From: Brachionus manjavacas
Taxonomy: Eukaryota > Rotifera > Eurotatoria > Ploima > Brachionidae
Length of the DNA: 64,000 bases
Direction: 5' to 3'
Assembly: GCA_019054805.1 (NCBI GenBank)
Contig: JAHQIY010000009.1
Coordinates: forward strand, 930,001-994,000
In this document: positions 25,701-35,448 of the stretch, one piece after another
Layout of the letters: each line of letters starts with the position of its first letter
Numbering within the stretch: the stretch's first letter is position 1
Program-made: the position numbers and the translations under genes
Notes under the pieces: model-generated
What the model was told of the DNA's origin: nothing
What the model saw: the letters and a program-made list of their open reading frames with translations, nothing else
Database searches by the model: none

Positions 25701-28700
25701 TTTAGATTTGTATTGCAACGTTCTTTAATTTCGTCTACCAGTATATTAAAGTTTAATTTAGAATCAAATTTTATACCAAGAAACTTGATTTCTTTTTGGC
25801 TCATTATTCTGTTTGCATAAATTTTTAAGTTAATTTTTTTTGATCACTTTTTTTTTATATGATCACATAATTAATAAATTGATCACGAAAAAAATTCAAT
25901 TTTCATAATTTTTCTTTTTGATCAAACTTTAGACTTGATCTCTCTGATCACACTTCTGGTGATCTTATGATCACACTATCGACTACAACCCCTCAATTTT
26001 CTTAAGAACCGATTTCTCCAAATACTTTTACACTATAAAAATGTTAAGCTATTTCACCTTTCGAAAAAAAAGAACAACTCTATTGAACTCGACAAAGAAA
26101 GCTATTGCATTAGATAAATTAAATTAATTTGCATATAATTACCCCGAAATTTCACCCTAAATAAAGAATTATAACCCCTTTTACCCATTTAACTCATTTA
26201 GGAATATTTTTTTTTTAATTTTTCAATAAATTAATTAAGTGATTAGCTAACTGATTATAAAATTATTCTATTGTACAAAATAAACTAAGTTTTCACGATT
26301 TAAATTAGTAAAAAGTTAAAAAAAAAATACGAAAAAAAAAATTGTGAGTTTAAAAGATAATTTAATAAAAGAGGAAAGTAACATATTCAGAATAACTTCT
26401 TCTTGTTTATTAAAAGCTGCTGGACGTCCAAGATCAGATGATTTACAAGTGTTTGCATTGGAATGCAGTAAAAAAAATTCAAAATAAATTGAAATAAACA
26501 ATTTTTTTTGATAAGAGAAAATTTTTTTTTTAATAATTAAAAAATAGCGCCGCTACATTTTAATAGTAGTGGGGGTTAAATGGGTTAAATTGAATAATAT
26601 TAGGTGATTTTTTTAACTTATCGGGCTAAATCTGTTTAACTCTTAAAGGTCTAAAAATTAACCCCCTTTCATTTATCATAAAAAACATATCATAAAATTC
26701 AGAAAATATTCTCTTATATATTTCAACATGTGCTGAACCGAATAGTGGAAACCTTAGAAATCGCTTTTGCCAAATTACTGATTCAAGACTTAATAAAACT
26801 TTAAGAGAAAAAAAATGTAAAAATTTTTTTAAGAACATTTTACACATTTCATTCAATTCCTCTCTTCGAGTTCTTCATGTTAACATATTTTTTAAGAAAA
26901 TATCTATCAATATGAAGGAGATAAAGCAGTTTTCAAATTTGTTTTAATTTTTAAAAAATTATTTAGAATTTCTTTTAAAAGGGGTTCCGAAAATTTTAAT
27001 GGTTTTATTTTAAGTATTTTCGTACAGTCCACTTATTAATTCGACCATAAAATGCCAGAAATTTGTTATACTGAAAAAATTAAAATAATGTCTTATAAAA
27101 TAAATTAAATTTACAAAATTTAATTCCTAAATTTAACAAATTAATCTATCTATATAATCTATTTGCTTAATTCCAAATTATATGTCTAAAAAAATCTGCA
27201 CCGAATACTTTTTAATGGCGTGCAAAATGCAGAAAATTGCTGAGGTCCCTACAGAATTATTTTAATGTATAAAGCAAATTTGCTTAATATAAAGTATTAT
27301 ATAGAACTAAATTAACTCTTCTAGTAAAAAAGTTTCTCAAGTTTTTCTTAATTGAAATAATCGAATTGAAACGAATTTCAATTAGTTTGATTTTAAATTT
27401 GATTTGGACCATGGGTATAATAAAAAGAAAAAATTTTATCTCTTCAAAAAAAATCTTATTTTTCTTTGTATTTTTTAAAAATCTTATATTAATTTAAACT
27501 TTTTAGTTTATTTTTACTTCTTTATTATTTATAAAAACTAATAAAACAAAATTTAAAAAAATTCGTTCATTTTTCAGGTACAAATGACTAGGACCCAAGT
27601 TGGACCTGACGGTGAACAACAAAGAGTAACAATAGAACGTGACTTCAAAAGCGAAATGGAGTTAAATAAATTCCTGAAAGAATTTGAAGAAAATCTGAAT
27701 AAAACAAGCTCATCTGTACCACCGCAGACAGATTCATCCAGTTTTGATAATTTTTTCAATAAAAATCAACCGGCTGAAAGCGAGGATAGCTTTAAACCAG
27801 GGTAATATATAATATTTTTGATTTTAAAACCTTTATAATTTCCTACATTATATGATTTTAAATTCAATTCTTCCCCTAGCATTTAAGAAAATTCCCTAAT
27901 TATAAACAAAGTTTAATCTAAAACTAAATCTATAATAAATAATTAGAAAATATATTGAAAAAAAAAACACTTTAAATATTTAATTGACAACAAATTAACT
28001 AAAATGACAAAAAAAATACACTAATTTTTTCAGACACATACTGAAATACACATTTCAAAAACTAATCATTATTATTTTTTTCAAATTTTATTTTTTGTCT
28101 CGAAATAATAATCTTTCAGATTAAAAAAATTAAATTAAATTATAAAATTATTATTTTCGTTTTATAATTTTTACATCAATTAAAAGGTATCAAAGATAAA
28201 AAAAATTTAGGTACATTGTCTTAAATTAGTTTTCTTTCTTAAAGAAAAATAATTATTTTTATACACAATCATGATAATTTATGAATTAATTTAATAAGAA
28301 AAAAATCAAATTTCATGGTATAAATTTTAATTGTCCAAGTTTAAATGTAAAAAGGATGATAATTTTTTTAGCGCTTTTATTTTTCCGTATTTTGGTTATT
28401 TAGGATCTAGGATTTGATGAGGCGCTGAAGTTTGGAGAAAAAAGCAATAAAAAATATTCTAAAAATAAAAATATGAATTGGTAATTTAGAAAATTCTTAG
28501 CATAGAAATCAATAAAAGTTTTATTTATTAAGAAAAAAGTCAAGATTTATATTGATATATTTTTTATCTTTGATATTTTTGGAATTCTAGCTTTTACTCT
28601 ATTGTTAAAGGTTTTGTAAATTTCAGTACAAAAGAACTGAACAAAATGAAAAAATTTTTCAAATTGAATTTCTTTTTGGGAATATTATTTCAGCACAATC

Positions 28701-31700
28701 AATTTCTGATTAGCACAATGAAAAAAACATTCAACACAATTCGATTTCTTCTAAGCGCAAAAAATTGTATTTAATAAAAGAAATTTTTTTTCAACACAAA
28801 ATAATTTATAATAAAATAAGTTTTAAATTTTATTTTTTATTTAATGATAATAAAATAAATTTCGAAGCTTAAAAAATAATATTAAAAAAAAACTAGTCTC
28901 TAGAAAACCATTTTTCCGCATTTTTTGCTATACCTCTTTTAAGTTTATTGACAAATTGGTCCTTTTTTTAACAGTTCTTTTAATGCCTATAAATGTGCAC
29001 AATATCCTAATTTAGTGAAAAACTTGCAAGAACATTTCTTACTGTTAAGGTTAACTTTATAAAACTTTAGTTGAATGCATCTATTTTATTTTTAATTTTT
29101 GTGCTATAAGTATTTTTTTCAAATTTTAATTTTTTGTTGAGAAGAAATCATTTTGTGCTGAGCGTTTTGAAATTGTGTTGAATGGTTATTTTTTTGTGTT
29201 GAAAAGGTAGACCCTTTCTTTTTTACTAAAATTTCAAAATCAATTCCAAAAATGCAAAATAATGCAACATTCAAACATTGCATTAAACTGTAAAAGTCTG
29301 CTAGTGATGTGCAAAATCTCGAAAAAATGCATCACGCTCGAATAAACTGAAATTTAATTTCTGCTTTACTCTGCAAATTTAGCAGACCTTAATATTTGAC
29401 ACAATTTTGAGTGTTGCATTAATTTGCATTCATGGAACTGATTTAAACTTTTAAAAAAAAAAATTCAACTTTTTAAATTTTTTTCTGATTTTTATTATTT
29501 TATACTGAATTTCACAAAACCATTGGAGAATTAGCATTAAAATTTTTTCCAGACAAAAAAATCAGCTAAAAACACAACTTTGTAAAGAATTATGAAGTTG
29601 AAAAACATAAAATCGAGTGTAAAGAGTTGAAATATTGGGGTAAAGGAGTAGGGGTAACCGAGTTAATTTCTCAAAGCTCTCTTAGTCCTCATCCCATTAA
29701 TCTATCATACAAAATGGGTGAGTCAAAACTTTGGGGCAAAAGGGGATCAGATTTTGCACCTTATTTAAAAAATTAAAAAAATATGTCACACTTTTCAAAA
29801 TAAACACTTTTTAAAGAAAAAAATAATCACAAGTTTTACTCATTTTTTTTGGTAGAAAATGGGTAATTTTCGAAGAACTTTTTATTTAAAAATTAATCGA
29901 ATTTCGATTAAAAAACTTATATCTATATTTAAATATAATTTATTAATTAGAAATTGACGAGTTATTTTTCTCTATCTTTTAATTATCCAAAAAAATATTT
30001 TAAAATTATTTTATGTAATTTTATTTTAAAAATATAGAATTAATCTAGTAAAAAAAATTCAGGTAAATTTGACAAACAGTGGTTCTTCGTTGATCAGTTC
30101 TGGATAAAAATACTAGAAAAAAACTAATCTTTATTTTGACCAATTTTTAAATAAAAAAATACTAATTTACCTGTTAAAAGTGTGGTCGTAATCGAAGAAC
30201 CTGGTGAAGAGCCAATACTTTATAGACAAGATACTGGCGAATTGGTCAGCAATGGTTCATATATAGATCCATTAGTAAAGGAGCAAAATAGCGAGCATTC
30301 GAATGAAGTGCCGGCAAAAAAAGAGGAACAGAAGACAAAATACTACAAGGATATTGACGATATTTTCAAGTGTGAAGAATCGCAGAGCGTCGATTCTTCG
30401 GCTAAAATAATAGACCTGGAAAAATCGTCACTATCAAGCTCATGTCCAAGTCAAAACGAAACCACCAGTGCAGATTTAATAAATTTTGACGACGATATCA
30501 TTGAACCAAAATCAGAGCCAAAAAATTCAAGACCAGAGCCGATCAGAAGAACAGTCCGACGTGCCGAAAGCTTTGTCTTGCCCAAGACTCAAACAGTGAA
30601 CAAAACCTCAGTGAAAAGAGACCTCAATCAAAAAATTCATTTTCGCAGTTCATCAACTTCGATTCGCAGACCCGAAGTTGCTGAGACAGTCCAAAAGCCT
30701 CCACTAAAACCCGATGTCATCAAAAAACAAATAAATACCGAACCACCTAGGCCGGTTCAAGTTAATGAAAAATCCAAGATTAAAGTTTTGAATATAAACA
30801 AAAATTCTAGACAAACTGGCTCGATTAGTGAAAATTTAAACAATATTCAATTGAATAAGCCCTTAAGACCAGAAGTGGCCAGAAAGGAAGTTTCCGAGTC
30901 GGAAAAAATAAAGCCATCCAACCAGTTCAATCATCAGTATGAAAAACCATTGTTGTCCAGCCATGCCAAGCTTGGAGGCGAACCAGCCGTATCTCTAAAA
31001 AGGCACACTTCTTTGCTGTGTCAAAGAACGTCTTTGTTGGAAAAAAATTCCTCTGAGGAAAAAAAAAGCCTGAATATTCCTGTGAGTGGAGCTGAGCCTG
31101 TTTTGCCGAGAGCAAAAAAAAATGAGATCAAGTCGCGATTTTCGTTGAGAGAGACCAGGCCTAATGTCAAGGACAATACCAGGCGCTATTCGCAAATTTA
31201 CCAAAAAGAGTCCGACTCAGAAATCAGCACCATTCACGAGGAAAAAAAAGAAGAGGATTTTTACTCGGAAGCTAATGAGAAAATATTGGATGAGAAAAAA
31301 AAAAAGTTTATTAAAAATCATCGATTGATGATGTCCAAAAAACTGTCGAAATCGGTTGATACTGGTTTGTCCGAAAAGGGTTCAAAATACATGAAGATGA
31401 ACAAAATTGAGGAGAAAATAAGCCAAAAAAATAGGAATAAATTGAGCGCTGAGCGCAATTTCCACCAAGATTTGTCGGACAGTGACCACTACGAAACTGG
31501 AAATGTTGTTTACGGTAACGAGTCGTTCAAAACTTCAAATAATCACCTGAACTATGACTTTTACAGCTATGACCAAACGTATTCAGATGGCTATTACAAT
31601 TTTTTCAATTCAGCACAATCACCTGCTTATTTTCAGCCGGGTTTTTTTAACAGAGCTAAATCGAGGATTCAGGATCAAGAGGCTAATCTTCAAGCGTCGG

Positions 31701-31846
31701 TCACAAATCAACCAACTCAAGCGCAGACCTCCCAAGCACACACTCATTATTATCCAAGTTATTACACATCTTGGTATGGATCGGCGCCTTCGTTGCGCAT
31801 TCAAAATCAACGAGTTGATAATTGTCAAAACATTTACTACAATTGA
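22708..31846 (+). CDS. Large disordered protein of unknown function, three exons
   Basis: I do not recognise this gene. Exons 22708-23694, 27578-27801 and 30181-31846 join in phase (0, then 2) to 958 residues. The N-terminus is rich in Ser, Thr, Asn, Arg and His (GRNRDRESHHRHS). A helical, charged segment lies near residues 114-150 (ENLLKQFEKLKLKAEFFADK), then His-rich and Pro-rich runs (NPPPPPPPRPPPIPPH, about 212-227) and a Tyr/Ser/Asn/Phe-rich stretch. Exon 2 holds the most ordered part, TRTQVGPDGEQQRVTIERD followed by a predicted helix. Exon 3 is Lys/Glu/Ser-rich with a Tyr-rich, prion-like end. There is no signal peptide or membrane helix, so it is probably intracellular; Arg/Ser and Tyr-rich disorder would suit an RNA-granule or scaffold role, but that is inference. 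The ATG follows AACAACA. Introns of 3.9 and 2.4 kb are full of transposon remnants. Confidence 0.8.
23695..24257. other. Start of intron 1
   Basis: The intron opens with GTAAGT at 23695. Nothing is recognised except a short hairpin at about 23787-23820 with the arms AACTACT and AGTAGTT. Confidence 0.5.
24258..24265. repeat. Target-site duplication, left copy
   Basis: CCTCAATT directly precedes the left end of the TIR element, and the same 8 bases follow its right end at 25991-25998. That is the duplication expected of a cut-and-paste transposon with an 8-bp staggered cut. Confidence 0.7.
24405..24668 (-). CDS. 87-residue ORF inside the TIR element
   Basis: This frame starts with ATG and begins MKTDEKFCLVKWCSTRPGI. 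The FCLVKW start followed by a Ser-Leu strand and a second beta-rich half loosely recalls the small SH3/Tudor-like domains often found before BEN domains in invertebrate element-borne proteins, but I cannot prove it. It sits between the left TIR and the nested LINE, so it probably belongs to the DNA element. Confidence 0.35.
   Translation of the reverse strand: MKTDEKFCLVKWCSTRPGILYSIISLKSLGSKIKKYYKFLNVNDLLVYIRVYYEYKFNENTGSFYCIVKDINTYANCMKNFENLVFN
24828..25815 (-). mobile_element. Jockey-type LINE, 5'-truncated
   Basis: The minus strand encodes the C-terminal third of a LINE reverse transcriptase: MSQKEIKFLGIKFDSKLNF, then LSNKKWGLNQNTL and YKSLVGSILDYSF, the order typical of Jockey-superfamily proteins. 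A 3' untranslated part with the block TTCTGAAGGAGCCCTAGCTC and an (AAAT)n tail ends it at about 24828. It is inserted in the TIR element. A 285-bp internal tandem duplication (25006-25282 and 25291-25595) doubles the end of the coding region. Confidence 0.75.
25006..25595. repeat. Tandem duplication inside the LINE
   Basis: The stretches starting AGGAAATAGTAAGGTAGC at 25006 and at 25291 are near-identical for about 280 bp. The first lacks a roughly 33-bp piece present in the second. The copies are so alike that the duplication must be recent or an assembly join. Confidence 0.75.
25991..25998. repeat. Target-site duplication, right copy
   Basis: CCTCAATT, identical to 24258-24265, directly abuts the right inverted repeat of the TIR element. 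Confidence 0.7.
25999..27577. other. Rest of intron 1
   Basis: Apart from the transposon remnant, a 76-codon minus-strand frame at 26626-26856 (with FGSAHVEIYKRIFSEFYDMF) looks protein-like but I do not recognise it. The acceptor TTTTTCAG before 27578 is strong. Confidence 0.45.
26180..26600 (-). mobile_element. DNA-transposon remnant with transposase helix-turn-helix
   Basis: A minus-strand frame within 26316-26501 reads SDLGRPAAFNKQEEVILN and then ends with FKLT, the pattern (GRP, EE, L, F-LT) of the N-terminal helix-turn-helix of pogo/Tc5-type and related DDE transposases. It is flanked by facing copies of TTTACCCATTTAAC (about 26188 and 26565-26585), which may be its inverted ends. Only the DNA-binding piece survives. 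Confidence 0.4.
28610..29215. mobile_element. MITE-like element with inverted CAACACAA clusters
   Basis: On the left (28691-28800) the plus strand carries several copies of CAGCACAAT or CAACACAAT; on the right (29100-29205) the complement, TTGTGCTGAG or TTGTGTTGAA, recurs. Clusters facing each other in this way are typical of subterminal repeats of a non-autonomous DNA transposon. The exact ends and target duplication are not clear. Confidence 0.4.
29244..29437. mobile_element. Small palindromic MITE
   Basis: AATGCAAAATAATGCAACAT at 29251 is matched on the other strand by AATGCAAATTAATGCAACAC from 29430 inwards, and the pairing extends outwards to TTCCA/TGGAA. The arms are about 28 bp with a few mismatches and the whole is about 190 bp. 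It lies in intron 2 of the plus-strand gene. Confidence 0.6.
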
Positions 31847-31904
31847 AAAAGGATCAATTCCTTTTTTTATTTTTTTTATTTAATTATTTGTTTTATTTGG
31901 CTTT

Positions 31905-31910
31905 AATAAA
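31905..31910 (+). promoter_or_regulatory. Poly(A) signal of the disordered-protein gene
   Basis: AATAAA lies about 60 bases after the TGA-terminated frame, in a T-rich trailer. Confidence 0.6.
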
Positions 31911-32859
31911 TATTTTCTCAAATTTTTTCAAATATTTTTAATTTTAAATATAATGTAAGTATATTAAATAAATTAAACGATTTTTAATAAATTGGTCTTT
32001 AGATCGTGGTAAGTTATCGATTTTTCACAAATTTTAATTTCTGACTTATAAGTCTTAAAGTCTAGTTATGTAAAATAATGTGATAAGTTCGAATAAAGCT
32101 TGACATTGACGCTTTTTTTTCAGTTTTGGGTTTTGGTTAGACACAGAAATTCAAACCCGATACTTGTACCCATTACTCTTTTCTTTTTAGGTACGTACCC
32201 GTAGCTTTACTTTAAATTTTTAAAAAAATGTTTTTTTCCAAAAAAAAAAATTTTATTTGATAATTTTATTTGATAATTAATTTAACTTCTCATGAATAAA
32301 TAAAATTTAAACTCAATGAAAACATAAAAAAATTAAAATTTAAGAATTTTAAATATTTGAATCACTTTTTAAATATAAAAATATGAAAAATCCTGATTTG
32401 GTCTTCGTAAAACAGTTATTATGGTTTATATTTAACTCTTGATGGTCATTATTTATACATTTTTTAAAAAGACGAGTGAAAAAAGGACATTTCGAAGTTG
32501 ATGATCAATTCAAAATAACATTCTAATTCAAAAATTTGATCTTTAGATATTAAAATTATTTTTTGATTCAATTTAAACAATTGTAATGTAACATGCTTTA
32601 CATTTTATGTAGATTTTTAAAATAAAAAAAATTATTCTCAAATATATTAACTGATTTTCTCGTAAATTTTTTTATTTCCCAAGTATTTGTATCTAGCATT
32701 CAAAATTAAATTTAAAAAATAAATTCAAATAAATGATAAATTGAAAATAAACTTTACAAAAAATCAGTTTAATCGATTTCATCAATGGATTTAGAAAATT
32801 TTTCAATTTTCTACATAACATGTAAAGTATAATACATTAAAATTATTTAAATTAGTAGA
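31911..32859. other. Intergenic stretch
   Basis: AT-rich DNA between the poly(A) signal and the LINE. I see nothing in it. Confidence 0.5.
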
Positions 32860-33880
32860 AGTAGTAGTAAAAATAGCTGCGACTTGAGCAAGTCGAGTTA
32901 AGCCGTAATGCTGTGGTAGTTGTTTGCAATCACATCAGTTTCTTTGCCATATACTATTCATCTAAACTTGCTTTTAAGGAATTTAACGAATTTGCTTCAA
33001 AAATATTTTTTGGTAAACGATTCCAGGCGTTTACAACCCTGTTTGTGATAAAGTTCAACCGTGATGGAAAATTTTTCTGTAACCATCTTTGCATGACCCC
33101 TCAAAACATAATTATTTTTTTTGAAAGTATCTGATTTCACTCACAATTCCCGGTTTCTGAAAAAAACTGAATCAAATCGCCTCTTCTTCTCGTATTCTAT
33201 GATTTAAGTTTTGTTCTATTCAATCTTTCTTCATATTCAAGATTCTTAAAGGCTCGAATCAACTTCGTAGCACTTGTTCTATTTCTAATTCCTTCTTATC
33301 TTCTTTCAGGTATGAATTCCAAACACTAACTCCATATTCAATAAGAGGTCTTACCAAGAGGTATACAGTAACTAAACTATATTGGCGCCCAAAAATTTAA
33401 AATTTTACCAAATCATTACCAAAATCTTATTCGCTCTGCCAGAAGAGTAGCTAATATGTGCACCCCATTTTTGATCATTTTGATAAAACACACCCAAATC
33501 CTTTGCCAAATTTGTTTTATCTAATTTTTATTAAAAATTTTTAAAAAATGAGGATTTTCATTTCCGATATGCATAACTTTACACTTCTCCACGTTTAAAT
33601 CAGTCGCCCATGTAATCGCCCAGCTTGAAACAGTCTCTATATCGTGCTGTATAGATAAATTATCATTTAGATGTTTAACAGCTGCTAAAGTTCTCATATC
33701 ATCAGCATAGACTTTTGTTTCATTACTTAAAGATTCGGAAAAATCGTTTATGAAAATAACAGAAAGTTGAGGCCCAAGGACCGATCCTTGCAGAGTACAT
33801 CTAGTAACATCAAGCCATTCTGCTTCAACATTACCAGGATCAACTCTTTGAATTGAAATGATTTTTTGAATTGATCAATA
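32860..33880 (-). mobile_element. CR1/Jockey-type LINE, decayed
   Basis: Read on the minus strand the pieces come in element order: the reverse transcriptase motif QGSVLGPQLSVIFINDF, YADDM at the catalytic Asp pair, SSWAITWATDLNVEKCKVMH, then far downstream NFITNRVVNAWNRLPKN at the C-terminus. Several stops and frame changes separate them, so it is inactive. The family resembles the fragment at 19.9 kb. Confidence 0.75.
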
Positions 33881-35030
33881 AATTCAAGATGCCGAATAAT
33901 GAAAAACTAAATATAGAACGAGTACTTTAATAAAACCCAGATAAGATAATTAAAAGAAGTAGACAGGTGAGAATAACGAGATCAGCAGTACAGACATATA
34001 CCCAATGTATTTAAAATTCTGATTCTGAATTAATAATCAAATTAGAGATAGACTAGCTTCAAATGAAGCACCTTTAGCATTAGATAATATAGAGGAAGGC
34101 TCAAATCCAAATGAAATTAAACTAAATTGAATTCAGTGGTGAAAATTTTAGAAGACTAGCCTACTAAAGCATGTTTCCCAAAAAGCTAGTAAAATTAGGT
34201 GAAAAATCTAAAGGGTTTTCACCAGTCTTGCATTTTTTCAATTGTCAAATAAATTTTCCAATACGACCTGAGCAAAAAATTAGATTCACTTAGATTGCAG
34301 GTAATTTATTTAATCTCTTATTAAAAATTTGAAATCTGAAATCTTATATTGAAGGTTTCAGGTTTAAAAAGTTGGCTAGCTGAACAATGGTCAAAAAAAT
34401 ATTTTACAAAAGGACTTGAAGCTCTGAGTGTTGTTGGAAATGATTTCTTGATTTCAAGTAAATATTGATTTAAAAAATTAAAAAAAAATTATTTTTTAAA
34501 AACATTAGTTTTTTGTTACTGAAATTAATTAAAAAAAATATTTAAAATTTTTCTCTTTTTTTTAGCATAGAATTTTCTCGCATTCTCATCCGAAATTTTT
34601 TTGCTCAATATTACAAGATATTTAAGAAGTCTTAGAAATTCTTTGTTTAATTTATTTTCGGGCTGAATCATCAAAACTTAAAATAAAATTCAAAATAGAA
34701 TTTTTTTTTAAAAGCGTATTTTTCTTTTTTATTTTCATTTGAAGAATAAAAAATAGACTTAATAATTAATTTTCCGTATTTTGGTTTTGTTTCCTCCCAC
34801 TTAAAGTCAATTTTCTTAAGAAAGGTTTGCAAAGATTTGTAGATAAAGAACAAAATTTTGTTCTTTCAATGGAAATTTTTTTCTCAATTTTTGGAAGCCT
34901 TAAATTCTCATTCTTTTTTTCTTTTAAAACTAATTTTTTTAAAAAACAAATTAAATTAGCAACTAAAAAATAGCAGGATCCGGAAACCTTAAATAACAAT
35001 CTTATTAAAAATAAGACGAAAACTAAATAT
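33881..35030. other. Intergenic stretch with coding-like scraps
   Basis: Between about 33890 and 34470 the plus strand has protein-like pieces broken by stops, such as RSRQVRITRSAVQTYTQC and LKSWLAEQWSKKYFTKGLEA. They look like a dead gene or element, but I cannot name it. The rest is AT-rich with nothing seen. Confidence 0.35.
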
Positions 35031-35036
35031 TTTATT
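35031..35036 (-). promoter_or_regulatory. Poly(A) signal of the LIM gene
   Basis: AATAAA on the minus strand, about 116 bases after the LIM stop codon. Confidence 0.45.
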
Positions 35037-35151
35037 TGACAATTAATTAGAAAATATAATTAAACAAAATGCTAAATATACATAAGCATATCTTTCTCAG
35101 TTCTAAATAGAAAAAAAATATTTTATGAGAAAACTTTTAAAATTATTGTGA

Positions 35152-35448
35152 TTACTTTATTTCCTCGGGTCTCATTCGATTGTTCCACTTGACCATTAAT
35201 ACTGAACTATTGGTTGGACCGTACACTTGTAGATTACACGCTGAACATAATATTCTTTCAGACTTGAAGCTATATTGATGATATAATTGAATTCCACACG
35301 AATCTAGATTGTTAATTATTACTTAGGCTTAGAGATTTGTAATGGTTTTACCACAGCAGAAACAATATTTGTGCCATTTTCTGCCAAGCATTAGGACTCC
35401 TCCATTAGGGTCATAAATAAATTTCGAGCACTTACTACATCTAATCAT
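35152..35448 (-). CDS. Single-LIM-domain small protein, two exons
   Basis: Exons 35448-35352 and 35303-35152 are joined across a 48-bp intron (GTAAAA to CTAG) in phase 1 and give 82 residues ending in TAA. The product is a lone LIM zinc finger, a protein-protein adaptor fold. Ligands are C4, C7, H26, C29 and C32, C35, C52, C55, exactly the C-x2-C-x18-H-x2-C-x2-C-x2-C-x16-C-x2-C pattern. KWHKYCF and the Gly-Pro after the last Cys pair (QVYGPT) are like CRP/muscle LIM proteins, which carry two LIM domains and Gly-rich linkers; here only one is present. It has a short basic tail and no nuclear-localisation run. Without splicing the frame is broken, which is why the gene is easy to miss. It could be a fragment of a larger gene, but an ATG and a stop bound it. 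Confidence 0.75.

Larger units (their letters stand above)
24266..25990. mobile_element. TIR DNA transposon (non-autonomous) with nested LINE
   Basis: The two ends form imperfect inverted repeats of about 48 bp. The left begins GGGTATAGCCGATAGTGTG and the right, on the other strand, GGTTGTAGTCGATAGTGTG, and both continue ATCATAAGATCACC. Just inside both ends the hexamer GATCAC or its complement recurs many times, like subterminal transposase-binding sites. The 8-bp target duplication CCTCAATT flanks it. About 1 kb of the interior is a LINE insertion, so the element was about 0.7 kb before that. An 87-codon minus-strand frame (24405-24668) is the only internal ORF. The 8-bp duplication fits hAT, P, Merlin or Mutator-like groups, and the GG start favours Merlin or MULE over hAT; the class stays open. 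Confidence 0.75.
27802..30180. other. Intron 2 of the disordered-protein gene
   Basis: The donor is GTAATA and the acceptor AAAAG. Besides the two palindromic elements, nothing coding is seen on either strand. Confidence 0.5.

Noticed and set aside
34671-34999. Overlapping minus-strand frames of 60 and 77 codons
   Set aside because: Lys/Phe/Asn-rich composition as expected from AT-rich DNA, no splice or domain evidence; possibly the LIM gene trailer region.
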